A stretch of DNA of 64,000 nt from Pseudomonas sp. ABC1. GTDB taxonomy: Bacteria > Pseudomonadota > Gammaproteobacteria > Pseudomonadales > Pseudomonadaceae. This document shows, piece by piece, positions 44,075-52,043 of this stretch. Numbering within the stretch: the first letter of the stretch is position 1; each line of letters opens with the position of its first letter. Below the pieces are notes generated by a model. That model had not been told where the DNA came from. It was given only the letters and a program-made list of their open reading frames with translations, and searched no databases. The position numbers and the translations under genes were made by a program. The DNA lies in the NCBI RefSeq assembly GCF_013395055.1, contig NZ_CP058349.1, forward strand, positions 2,478,001 to 2,542,000, written 5' to 3'.

Positions 44075-45745
44075 GTGAAACAGGATTCCCTGAAAAACTG
44101 GTTCAAAAGCGGTTCGCCGTGGATCTGGATGAACGCGGGCGCGGTGTCCATCGCCGTGATCATGACCATCGGCTTGCTGGCGGTGATCGCCGTGCGCGGT
44201 CTTGGCCACTTCTGGCCGGCCGACGTGATCGTCTCCGACTACAAGGTGCCGGGCAGCGAGCCGCGCCTGCTGGCCGGCGAGGTGGTGCAACTGGAGGAGG
44301 TGCCGCGTGCGCGGCTGGCCGCTTCTGGCCTGCCGGTGAATGCCGAGGGTGGCGAGTTCATGACCCGCGAGCTGCTCAAGGTGGGCAACCGCGAGGTCTA
44401 CGGCGCCGACTTCACCTGGGTGGTCGGCGAATGGCTGAGCAACTCACGCACACCGAAGGACCTGATCGCGGTCGAGCGCCGTGAGTGGGGTAACTTCTAC
44501 GGCTTCCTGGTGAATATCAAGGAAGACGGCAAGCTGGTGGCCGAAGGCGAAGGCGCCTGGGCCGAGCTGCAGAAACGTATCGCCCGGGTCGACGACCTGC
44601 ACGCCAAGATCGTTCACCTGGAGAAGGTCGACATCGGCCGTATCAACCACGGACTCGAACGCCTGCGCCTGAAGACCCGCAAACTGGAGCTGGACGGTCG
44701 TCTCGACGCCATCGTCCAGGCCGAGCTGGACGCCGAGCGCGATGCCTGGCACGCCGAGTACAAGGTGCTGGAAGCCGAACTGACGGCGCTCTACCAGACC
44801 TTCAACCGCGATAGCATGACCGTGCGCACCGCTGACGGGCACGCGCTTGAAGTCAGTCTGGGCAAGGTGGTGCGGGCGTTCCAGCCCAACGCCATGTCGC
44901 TGCCGCAGAAGTTCGGTTTCTACTTCGCCAAGCTGTGGGAGTTCGTCAGCGACGAGCCGCGTGAAGCCAACACCGAGGGCGGTATCTTCCCGGCGATCTT
45001 CGGCACCGTGCTGATGACCCTGATCATGGCGGTGATCGTCACCCCGTTCGGCGTGATCGCGGCGGTCTACCTGCGCGAGTACGCCAAGCAGGGCTTCCTC
45101 ACCCGGGTGATCCGCATCGCGGTGAACAACCTGGCGGGTGTGCCTTCGATCGTCTACGGCGTGTTTGGCCTGGGTTTCTTCGTCTACGTGCTGGGCGGCT
45201 CCATCGACCGCCTGTTCTTCCCCGAGGCGGCGCCAGCGCCGACCTTCGGTACGCCGGGCCTGATGTGGGCCTCGCTGACCCTGGCGATCCTCACCCTGCC
45301 GGTGGTGATCGTCGCCACCGAGGAAGGTCTGGCACGCATTCCGCGGATGATCCGCGAAGGCTCCCTGGCCCTGGGCGCGACCAAGTCGGAAACGCTGTGG
45401 AAGGTGGTGCTGCCAATGGCCAGCCCGGCGATGATGACCGGCCTGATCCTGGCGGTGGCGCGCGCCGCCGGTGAGGTGGCGCCGCTGATGCTGGTGGGTG
45501 TGGTCAAGCTGGCGCCGGCGCTGCCGCTGAACGGCAACTACCCCTACCTGCACCTGGACCAGAAGATCATGCACCTGGGCTTCCACATCTATGATGTCGG
45601 CTTCCAGAGCCCGAACGTCGAGGCAGCGCGTCCGCTGGTCTACGCCACCGCCCTGCTGCTGGTCCTGGTGATCGCCCTGCTCAACTTCAGTGCCATCTAC
45701 ATCCGTAACCACCTGCGCGAGAAATACAAGGCGCTGGATCATTGA
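44075..45745 (+). CDS. pstA: Phosphate ABC transporter permease PstA, extended form
   Basis: The 556-residue protein has span 1 near residues 25-48, a periplasmic insert of about 240 residues with a helical, charged coiled-coil segment (about 155-250; LQKRIARVDDLHAKIVHLEK, LRLKTRKLELDGRLDAIVQA), then the permease domain (about 300-556) with the EAA-type loop EGSLALGATKSETLWKVVLP. Like PstC it has the enlarged periplasmic portion typical of this group; the two inserts probably pack together. Partner of PstC in the channel. Confidence 0.95.
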   Translation: MKQDSLKNWFKSGSPWIWMNAGAVSIAVIMTIGLLAVIAVRGLGHFWPADVIVSDYKVPGSEPRLLAGEVVQLEEVPRARLAASGLPVNAEGGEFMTRELLKVGNREVYGADFTWVVGEWLSNSRTPKDLIAVERREWGNFYGFLVNIKEDGKLVAEGEGAWAELQKRIARVDDLHAKIVHLEKVDIGRINHGLERLRLKTRKLELDGRLDAIVQAELDAERDAWHAEYKVLEAELTALYQTFNRDSMTVRTADGHALEVSLGKVVRAFQPNAMSLPQKFGFYFAKLWEFVSDEPREANTEGGIFPAIFGTVLMTLIMAVIVTPFGVIAAVYLREYAKQGFLTRVIRIAVNNLAGVPSIVYGVFGLGFFVYVLGGSIDRLFFPEAAPAPTFGTPGLMWASLTLAILTLPVVIVATEEGLARIPRMIREGSLALGATKSETLWKVVLPMASPAMMTGLILAVARAAGEVAPLMLVGVVKLAPALPLNGNYPYLHLDQKIMHLGFHIYDVGFQSPNVEAARPLVYATALLLVLVIALLNFSAIYIRNHLREKYKALDH

Positions 45746-45750
45746 TCGAG

Positions 45751-45815
45751 CTGGAAGCCGGAAGCTGGAAGCACGCAGTGGCTTCCGGTTTCAAGCTTCA
45801 GGCTTAAAGCTTGAA
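45751..45815. repeat. GGAAGC short repeat cluster before pstB
   Basis: Three direct GGAAGC units (45753-45771) are followed by the complementary GCTTCCGG and AAGCTT motifs; CCGGAAGC at 45758-45765 pairs with GCTTCCGG at 45781-45788. Such GGAAGC-rich palindromic tracts are dispersed in pseudomonad genomes. Confidence 0.6.
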
Positions 45816-45828
45816 TCGGAGTGATTTT

Positions 45829-46662
45829 ATGCAACATGAAGCCCATACCCACGGCATCGACATTTCCGCCCTGGGCCGCGACAAGCGCACCCTCGACCTG
45901 GCCAGCGAAACCGTGGCCATCGAAGTCCCCGGCCTGAGTCTGTTCTACGGCCAGAAGCAGGCGCTGTACGACGTCAGCATGAATATCCCGAAACAGCGCG
46001 TGACGGCCTTCATCGGTCCGTCCGGTTGCGGCAAGTCGACCCTGCTGCGCTGCTTCAATCGCATGAACGACCTGGTGGACGGCTGCCGCATCGAAGGCGC
46101 CATCAACCTCGACGGCCACAACATCTACCGCAAGGGCGAGGATGTCGCTGACCTGCGCCGCCGCGTCGGTATGGTGTTCCAGAAGCCCAACCCGTTCCCC
46201 AAGAGCATCTACGAGAACGTCATCTACGGCCTGCGCATCCAGGGCATCAAGCAGAAGCGCGTGCTCGACGAAGCCGTCGAATGGGCGCTCAAGGGTGCAG
46301 CGCTGTGGGACGAGGTCAAGGATCGCCTGCACGAGTCGGCGCTCGGCCTGTCCGGTGGTCAGCAGCAGCGCCTGGTGATCGCGCGCACCATCGCCGTACA
46401 GCCGGAAGTGCTGCTGCTCGACGAACCCAGCTCGGCGCTGGACCCGATCAGCTCGCTGAAGGTCGAAGAGTTGATCTACGAGTTGAAGTCCAAGTACACC
46501 ATCGTCATCGTGACCCACAACATGCAGCAAGCGGCGCGCGTCTCGGACTACACCGCCTTCATGTACATGGGCAAGCTGATCGAGTACGGCGACACCGACA
46601 CCTTGTTCACCAACCCGGCCAAGAAGCAGACCGAAGACTACATCACCGGGCGCTACGGCTAG
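45829..46662 (+). CDS. pstB: Phosphate ABC transporter ATP-binding protein
   Basis: The 277-residue ATPase has Walker A at residues 63-71 (GPSGCGKST), the signature LSGGQQQRLVIART, Walker B VLLLDEPSSALDP and the H-loop IVTHNMQQAAR. It powers phosphate uptake through PstCA and with PhoU and PhoR senses phosphate. The ATG at 45829 follows CGGAG; the TTG six codons upstream is disregarded. Confidence 0.97.
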   Translation: MQHEAHTHGIDISALGRDKRTLDLASETVAIEVPGLSLFYGQKQALYDVSMNIPKQRVTAFIGPSGCGKSTLLRCFNRMNDLVDGCRIEGAINLDGHNIYRKGEDVADLRRRVGMVFQKPNPFPKSIYENVIYGLRIQGIKQKRVLDEAVEWALKGAALWDEVKDRLHESALGLSGGQQQRLVIARTIAVQPEVLLLDEPSSALDPISSLKVEELIYELKSKYTIVIVTHNMQQAARVSDYTAFMYMGKLIEYGDTDTLFTNPAKKQTEDYITGRYG

Positions 46663-46673
46663 TGGACCCCGTG

Positions 46674-46717
46674 GGGTGCGCGATGCGCACCAGATAGCCG
46701 GTGCGCATCGCGCACCC
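46674..46717. repeat. Perfect REP-like palindrome between pstB and phoU
   Basis: An 18-bp perfect stem (GGGTGCGCGATGCGCACC with GGTGCGCATCGCGCACCC) with an eight-base loop. It could stabilise upstream mRNA or reduce read-through into phoU. Confidence 0.9.
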
Positions 46718-46744
46718 TACCTGCCTTTTCGTGGAGCGAATGTG

Positions 46745-47470
46745 ATGAACAAAGACAGCCATACCCAACATATTTCCCAGCAGTTCAATGCCGAGCTGGA
46801 AGAGGTCCGCAGCCACCTGCTGGCGATGGGCGGCCTGGTGGAAAAACAGGTCAACGATGCCGTCACCGCGCTGATCGAGGCCGACTCCGGCCTGGCCCAG
46901 CAGGTGCGCGAGGTCGATGAGCAGATCAACCAGATGGAGCGCAACATCGACGAGGAATGCGTGCGCATCCTCGCCCGTCGTCAGCCGGCGGCCTCCGACC
47001 TGCGCTTGATCATCAGCGTTTCCAAGTCGGTGATCGATCTGGAACGTATCGGCGACGAAGCCACCAAGATCGCCCGCCGTGCCATCCAGTTGTGCGAGGA
47101 AGGCGAGTCGCCGCGCGGTTATGTCGAGGTTCGCCACATCGGCGATCAGGTGCGCAAGATGGTTCAGGAGGCACTGGATGCCTTCGCCCGTTTCGATGCC
47201 GACCTGGCGTTGTCGGTGGCGCAGTACGACAAGAACATCGACCGCGAGTACAAGACCGCCCTGCGCGAGTTGGTCACCTACATGATGGAGGACCCGCGCG
47301 CGATCTCCCGCGTACTCAACGTGATCTGGGTACTGCGCTCGCTGGAACGCATCGGCGACCACGCGCGCAATATCTCCGAACTGGTGATCTACCTGGTCCG
47401 TGGCACCGACGTTCGCCACCTGGGCCTGGCGCGGATGAAGGAAGAGGTACAGGGCAAGGGCGAGGCGTGA
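46745..47470 (+). CDS. phoU: Phosphate signalling protein PhoU
   Basis: The 241-residue protein is made of two similar three-helix bundles; the metal-binding E/D-x-x-x-D motifs are visible (SVSKSVIDLERIGDEATKIA and VLRSLERIGDHARNISELVI). PhoU represses the Pho regulon when phosphate is plentiful by linking PstB and PhoR. The ATG at 46745 has GAGCGAATGTG upstream. It closes the pst-phoU locus, 82 bases after pstB with a REP-like hairpin between. Confidence 0.97.
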   Translation: MNKDSHTQHISQQFNAELEEVRSHLLAMGGLVEKQVNDAVTALIEADSGLAQQVREVDEQINQMERNIDEECVRILARRQPAASDLRLIISVSKSVIDLERIGDEATKIARRAIQLCEEGESPRGYVEVRHIGDQVRKMVQEALDAFARFDADLALSVAQYDKNIDREYKTALRELVTYMMEDPRAISRVLNVIWVLRSLERIGDHARNISELVIYLVRGTDVRHLGLARMKEEVQGKGEA

Positions 47471-47857
47471 TCGCGGTTCCTTCCAGCCCTGATGGGCTGT
47501 GATGGTTTTTCGGTCAGTGGGTAAGCGTTTCCTGTTTCCTCGTCACTCCCGCGCAGGCGGGAGTCCATAGGGTTACCGCACGCACCGTGCACCTGGGTCC
47601 CCGCCTTCGCGGGGACGACGGAAGTGTGGTTGCGATGGTTTTCTGACCTGTCGATACGCGCACCTCGACTCCTCGTCATTCCCGAACAGGTGGAAATCCA
47701 TACGGTTGCCGCTGTACCGCGTACCTGGGTCCCCGCCTTCGCGGGGACGACGGAGGTGGGGCGATGGTATTCCGACCTGTCGATACGCGCACCTCGGCTC
47801 CTTGTCATTCCCGCGTAGGCGGGAATCCATGCGATAGCCGTTGCACCGCTGGGCTGC
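47471..47857. other. Intergenic region occupied by tandem REP-like array
   Basis: About 390 bases between convergent phoU and the GIY-YIG gene; nearly all of it is the repeat array described at 47541-47829. No further gene is seen. Confidence 0.8.
47541..47829. repeat. Tandem array of paired REP-like hairpins, ~131-bp unit
   Basis: Hairpin A (form TCATTCCCGCGTAGGCGGGA, with ATCCA following) occurs at 47541-47566, 47674-47700 (degenerate) and 47803-47829. Hairpin B (GGGTCCCCGCCTTCGCGGGG, then ACGACGG) occurs at 47592-47621 and 47724-47752. A linker containing GACCTGTCGATACGCGCACC is also repeated. The period is about 130 bases. The last unit runs to within 30 bases of the GIY-YIG gene stop. 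Confidence 0.9.
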
Positions 47858-48154
47858 CTATGCCTCGCCGATGATCTGTTGCCACAAATCCAGCCACTGT
47901 GGATTGGTGCTTTCGATCAGGCGCAGTTTCCAGGCGCGGTTCCATTTCTTGATGGCCTTTTCACGGGCAATGGCGCTGGTCATGCTTTCATGCTGCTCAT
48001 ACCAGACCAGTGTCTTCACGCCATGGCGACGGGTGAAACCTTCTACCAGGCCTTCCCGGTGCTGCCAGATCCTCTGGATCAGGTCGGAGGTAACACCGGT
48101 GTAGAGGGTGCCGTTCGGTTGGCTGGCCAACAGATAGACGGCGGGTTGTTTCAT
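47858..48154 (-). CDS. GIY-YIG family endonuclease, small stand-alone type
   Basis: The 98-residue protein consists of just the GIY-YIG domain: AVYLLASQPNGTLYTGVTSD (Tyr7, Tyr18, Gly20), Arg28 and His32 in RIWQHREG, and the metal-binding Glu65 in SAIAREKAIKKW, followed by a basic tail. These COG2827-type proteins occur in many copies in proteobacteria and their role is unsettled (repair, mobility or neither). The ATG overlaps the stop of the GTPase gene (ATGA at 48154-48151). The 3' end abuts the tandem REP-like array at 47541-47829. Confidence 0.92.
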   Translation of the reverse strand: MKQPAVYLLASQPNGTLYTGVTSDLIQRIWQHREGLVEGFTRRHGVKTLVWYEQHESMTSAIAREKAIKKWNRAWKLRLIESTNPQWLDLWQQIIGEA

Positions 48155-49539
48155 CGAGGCGTTGCTGCCAGTGTCGATTTCAGTTCGTCGATGGCCTCCA
48201 GCCGTTCCCGTTGATCCAGGCGGCTGCCCGTATTGAGCCCCGACCACTGCGGATGCGCACGTGCCCGGCCCAGCGCCTCCGGCAGCTTGCCTTGCCGCCA
48301 GCCATCGTCCTGGGGGCGCTGCAACTGGATCGTCTGTTGTGCTGCGTGGCCGCGCAGCGCCAGGGCCGCGAGCAGTTGCCGTTGGCGCAGCGCCAGCAGG
48401 CGCAGGATGCCGTCGTCCACGGTCAGTTCGCGCTGGCCCTTGAGTTTGCCCAGCAGGCGCCCGCCATAGTGACGGGCGGTCTGTGCGCCGCCACCGGCGA
48501 TGGCGCCGAGCAGGGTGGCGGCACCCAGGGTCAGGCCGCCGACCAGCAGGTCGATGCCGGCCCCGGTGGCAGCGCCGGCGGCCATGCCGCCGCCGATCGT
48601 CACACCCAACTGCTTGAGGGTTTCCGGGTTGAACAGGTCGTTGCCCCAGCGCCCGTCCAGCAGCGGTAGCTCGCCTGCGGCGGCGTCCTGTGGGCGGAAG
48701 GCATACAGGCGTAGCAGGGCTTCCACGCAGCGTTGCTCGCGCTGGCGCACCGCTTCATGTAGTTCCTCGATGGCGCGGCGTTCCAGCTCCGGGTGGGCGG
48801 CGACGCTGCGGCGACAGGCGGCGACATCCACCAGCAGCTCAGCGACCAGCCGCTGGCCCTCCTGCTGGCGCAGGGCTGCCTGGGCTTCATGGTCGTCGAT
48901 CAGCCGTTGCAACTGCGGCCGGGCGTTTTCCAGCAGCAGTGCCAGGCTCTCGTAGAGACGGCGCTCGCCGTCCAGCGGCGGGGCCACGCTGTCGAAGCGC
49001 ACCAGCGCATGCAGGCCGATACGGGCCAGTGCTTCGCGCCACTCTTCCTCACGATGCCCCGGCAGGGCGACGAAGTTGAGCACCGGCAGCAGCGGCTTGC
49101 CGCAGCCGGCCAGTATCTGCAACTCATCGCGGTACTTGGCCAGCACCGGCTCGCGGGCGTCGATCACATAGAGCCCGGCATCCGAGGCGAGCAACTGACG
49201 CAGCACCTTGGCTTCCTGTTCGAAGCGCTGGCGCGCCTCGCTGCCATCGAGGAAGCGGGCGGTGCGCGCTGGGCCGTCGAGGCGTTCGCCGGGGCGTTCC
49301 AGACGCTCCAGCAATTCCAGCAGGGCGATGGCGTCTTCCAGGCCGGGGGTGTCGTACAGCTCCAGCAGCGGTTGGCCGTCCACCGACAGTCGCGCACCCT
49401 CGACATGGCGGGTGGTGCTGGGGCGATGGGAGACTTCGCCGAAACCGACATCCCGCGTCAGGGTGCGCAGCAGCGAAGTCTTGCCGACGTTGGTGTGACC
49501 GACCACGGCGAGTTTCAGCGGTTTGTGCGCATCAGTCAT
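48151..49539 (-). CDS. Era-like GTPase with DUF3482 domain
   Basis: The 462-residue protein has an N-terminal small GTPase domain with G1 GHTNVGKTS (residues 14-22) and G3 DTPGLED (63-69), a Thr/Ser switch segment (HRPSTTRHVEGAR), and a C-terminal DUF3482 part with a glycine-rich hydrophobic hairpin (VTIGGGMAAGAATGAGIDLL, VGGLTLGAATLLGAIAGGGA) that should insert into or onto the membrane. It always pairs with DUF2868. Function is unknown; a membrane-remodelling or assembly GTPase is an inference. It overlaps the DUF2868 gene by 8 bases. Confidence 0.9.
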   Translation of the reverse strand: MTDAHKPLKLAVVGHTNVGKTSLLRTLTRDVGFGEVSHRPSTTRHVEGARLSVDGQPLLELYDTPGLEDAIALLELLERLERPGERLDGPARTARFLDGSEARQRFEQEAKVLRQLLASDAGLYVIDAREPVLAKYRDELQILAGCGKPLLPVLNFVALPGHREEEWREALARIGLHALVRFDSVAPPLDGERRLYESLALLLENARPQLQRLIDDHEAQAALRQQEGQRLVAELLVDVAACRRSVAAHPELERRAIEELHEAVRQREQRCVEALLRLYAFRPQDAAAGELPLLDGRWGNDLFNPETLKQLGVTIGGGMAAGAATGAGIDLLVGGLTLGAATLLGAIAGGGAQTARHYGGRLLGKLKGQRELTVDDGILRLLALRQRQLLAALALRGHAAQQTIQLQRPQDDGWRQGKLPEALGRARAHPQWSGLNTGSRLDQRERLEAIDELKSTLAATPR

Positions 49540-50926
49540 GGCCTGTCTCCAGCCATTGCAGGGGGGCCGTGTCGGCATGGGGCAGCGGCAGGGCGTCCAG
49601 TGCCTGGTGCCAGTCCTCCAGGCGCTGGCTGTCGAGGGCCTGGCCGGACGGGGCTTGCAACAGCCAGACGCGCGTGGCGGCAGCGCCGCGCGACAGTTCG
49701 CCGAGCAAGGCCAGGGTGCCTCGATCCGGCGAGCGCAGGGGATCGCAGGCGATGACCAGGCGTTCCGGCGGGAAGCGGGTCAACTGGTCGAGCAGCCGCT
49801 GGCGCTGTTCGCGACTGTCGAGGATGCCGGCGTCGGCGATGGTTCCGGCCATCCTGGGTGGCCAGCTTCGCGATGGGTCCAGCTCGACGGCCACCAGTAC
49901 CGCGCCACTGCCGTTCTCGCCAAGCAGGCCCGCCTGTGGGCTGTGCAGCGCCGCCGGGGCATCGTCGCTGACACCCAGGCGTTCGCTGGCGGGTTGCAGA
50001 CGCTCGCGCAACAGGCGGTAGCCGGGCAGTTGCAGGTCCAGGCGCAACTGGCCACGGTCCTGTTTCCAGCGCCACAGGCAGAACAGCAGCAGCGCCAGGC
50101 GTGGCAGCAGGCCGTAGATCAGCAGTACCCCGACCAGCCACTGCGCCCAGGCCTGGCGCGCGCCGTCCAGATCGCCGCCGGGCAGGCCGCTGGCGCGGAT
50201 CTGTTGCAGGTCCGGCAGTTGCAGGCCGAGCAGGGCGGGCAGTGCGCCGAGCGCCTGGGTCAGGCCGACGAAGGCCTGTTCGCCGAGTATGGTGGTTTCC
50301 CAGATGAAGCCGTAGCGACGCGTGGCGAGCAGCGCCAGCAAGGTCAGCAGCGCGCTGCCCATGGCCAGCGACCACAGGCCATGTACGCCGATGCCCAGCA
50401 CCCAGCGGCCGAGGCGGCGCTGTTGCAGCAGGCTGAGCAGGGCCGGGGCCAGTTGCACGGCGCGGGCATCGCGGGCCAGCTTCTCGCTCAGCCACAACCA
50501 CAGGTTGCCCAGGGCACCGCCGCCATTGCGGCTGAAGAACAGCCCCAGCGCCCAGCCGAGCAGCGTCAGCAGATTGAGGCCGAGCAGGCTGCCCAGTGCC
50601 CAGAAGACATTGACCGGGCGCTGCCCGTCGCCCAGGGCGGCCCAGGCCAGCAGGGCGCCGCTGAGCAACGCCAGCAGGGCCAGGCCCAGCGCCGCCAGCC
50701 AGGAGCCCTGGCGCCAGCGCCGGGCCGCGTCCAGCAGGCCGTCGCGGCGCGCCAGCCAGAGGGCGCGGGCCTCGATACGGATTTCCAGGGCGTCATGCCC
50801 GGCACGCGCCTGGCGGTTGGCCTCGGCATCGTCCAGGGGGCCGGCATGTTCCTCGCGCAGCCGGATGGCTTCGGTCAGCCAGAGGCGGTCGAGGTCGCTG
50901 AGGGTGGGCAGGCTGGATGAAGTCAC
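49532..50926 (-). CDS. DUF2868 membrane protein, partner of the DUF3482 GTPase
   Basis: A 464-residue protein with a charged N-terminal helix (RLWLTEAIRLREEHAGPLDD), four to five membrane spans (about residues 75-95, 105-130, 175-195, 215-235 and 260-285) and a soluble C-terminal domain with alternating hydrophobic strands (PERLVIACDPLRSPDRGTLA). This matches DUF2868, consistently found upstream of the GTPase. Overlap with the GTPase gene indicates coupled translation; a joint membrane-GTPase complex is likely. No enzymatic motif is seen. Confidence 0.88.
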   Translation of the reverse strand: MTSSSLPTLSDLDRLWLTEAIRLREEHAGPLDDAEANRQARAGHDALEIRIEARALWLARRDGLLDAARRWRQGSWLAALGLALLALLSGALLAWAALGDGQRPVNVFWALGSLLGLNLLTLLGWALGLFFSRNGGGALGNLWLWLSEKLARDARAVQLAPALLSLLQQRRLGRWVLGIGVHGLWSLAMGSALLTLLALLATRRYGFIWETTILGEQAFVGLTQALGALPALLGLQLPDLQQIRASGLPGGDLDGARQAWAQWLVGVLLIYGLLPRLALLLFCLWRWKQDRGQLRLDLQLPGYRLLRERLQPASERLGVSDDAPAALHSPQAGLLGENGSGAVLVAVELDPSRSWPPRMAGTIADAGILDSREQRQRLLDQLTRFPPERLVIACDPLRSPDRGTLALLGELSRGAAATRVWLLQAPSGQALDSQRLEDWHQALDALPLPHADTAPLQWLETGHD

Positions 50927-51043
50927 GCGCGGTCTCGTCGTTCGGTCGAGACTGGAGGATAACGACAGCGGTGAGCTACAGGCTACCGACAGTGAGAAAA
51001 AGCGACGCGGGGGCTGACCGGAGCGAGGGGCTCAAGGGGTGGC

Positions 51044-52033
51044 TCAGAACCAGAAGCGCACCCCGAGCACCAGCCGTGCTTCCTCGGCGTCCTCGCCGTG
51101 GGCGCGGCGCAGGTCGGCGCTGTTGCCGTAGTGGCGTTGCCAGTCGACGCCGATGTAGGGCGCGAATTCGCGGCGGATTTCATAGCGCAGGCGCAGGCCG
51201 AGTTGCAGGTCGCTGAAGCCTGAGCCGATCTCGCGGCGCTCGTCGGTGCGGCCATACAGGTTGGCTTCGGCGCTGGGTTGCAGGACCAGGCGCTGGGTCA
51301 GCAGCAGGTCGTATTCGGCGCCCAGGCGCAGGGCGCTCTGGCCGCCTTCGCCGAGGAAGGTGGTGGCTTCGGTTTCCAGGCCGTAGAGCGGTGTGCCCTG
51401 GAGGCCGAAGGCGGCCCAGGTCTGGGCCGAGCCGGGTTTGAAGTCCTGGCGCAGGCCTAGCACGCTTTCCCACCAGGGGCCGACAGCATGGCCCCAGAGT
51501 GCCTGGAGCTCGGCGTGGTCAGTCTTGCCGGTGATGCGCTCGCCTTCGCTGCGCAGCCATAGGCGGTCGACATCGCCGCCGAACCAGCCGCCGATGTCCC
51601 AGGCCAGGGTGCTGCCCGCGTCGGCGTCCTGCCACTCCAACTGATCGACCAGCAACTGGCCGTTGAGAGAGCCGCTATGCATCGAGTGCGCGCGCAACTG
51701 CGGAAAGGCCGCGGCCCGGTCGGCGTCGGTCACGGGAGGGACGTGAGTCTGTGTTTCCTGATGGTGGCTGCCGTGTGTCGAGGGCGGCGCAGAATGCTCG
51801 TGGGATGAGCCGGGTGCCTCGTGAGCGGAATGCTCATGGCCATGTTCGTGCGCTGCCGGTGCCGTGTGCTGGGCATGTCCGGCATGCTCATCATGCGCGG
51901 CATGGCTGCCGTGGCCGTGCTGGTCGTGGTGGGCATGGGCCGCGTGGTCGTGCTCTTCGGCGGCGGCCAGCGGCAGGCTGGCCAGGGAGCCGAACAGCAG
52001 ACCGAGCAGTGCTGAGTGGGTCGGGCGATGCAT
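51044..52033 (-). CDS. copB: Copper resistance outer-membrane protein CopB
   Basis: The 329-residue protein has a signal peptide (MHRPTHSALLGLLFGSLASL, cleaved after AAA), a histidine-rich segment (about residues 25-100, with repeated HDH, HGHGSH, HAGHAQH and HEHSAHE) and a beta-barrel C-terminal domain (about 140-329; FPQLRAHSMHSGSLNGQLLV ... LGVRFWF with terminal Phe). CopB binds copper and forms an outer-membrane porin in the cop system. ATG at 52033 follows AAGGAAA. Ten bases after copA. Confidence 0.92.
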   Translation of the reverse strand: MHRPTHSALLGLLFGSLASLPLAAAEEHDHAAHAHHDQHGHGSHAAHDEHAGHAQHTAPAAHEHGHEHSAHEAPGSSHEHSAPPSTHGSHHQETQTHVPPVTDADRAAAFPQLRAHSMHSGSLNGQLLVDQLEWQDADAGSTLAWDIGGWFGGDVDRLWLRSEGERITGKTDHAELQALWGHAVGPWWESVLGLRQDFKPGSAQTWAAFGLQGTPLYGLETEATTFLGEGGQSALRLGAEYDLLLTQRLVLQPSAEANLYGRTDERREIGSGFSDLQLGLRLRYEIRREFAPYIGVDWQRHYGNSADLRRAHGEDAEEARLVLGVRFWF

Positions 52034-52043
52034 GGGCGTTTCC

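Noticed and set aside
41645..44290. 881-codon open frame opposite pstC
   Set aside because: An antisense shadow rich in Gln, His and Arg with no family match; pstC itself is unambiguous.
47541..47829. CRISPR-like array
   Set aside because: The repeated hairpins differ in spacing and sequence, spacers are themselves repeated, and no cas genes are present; it is a REP-like tandem array.
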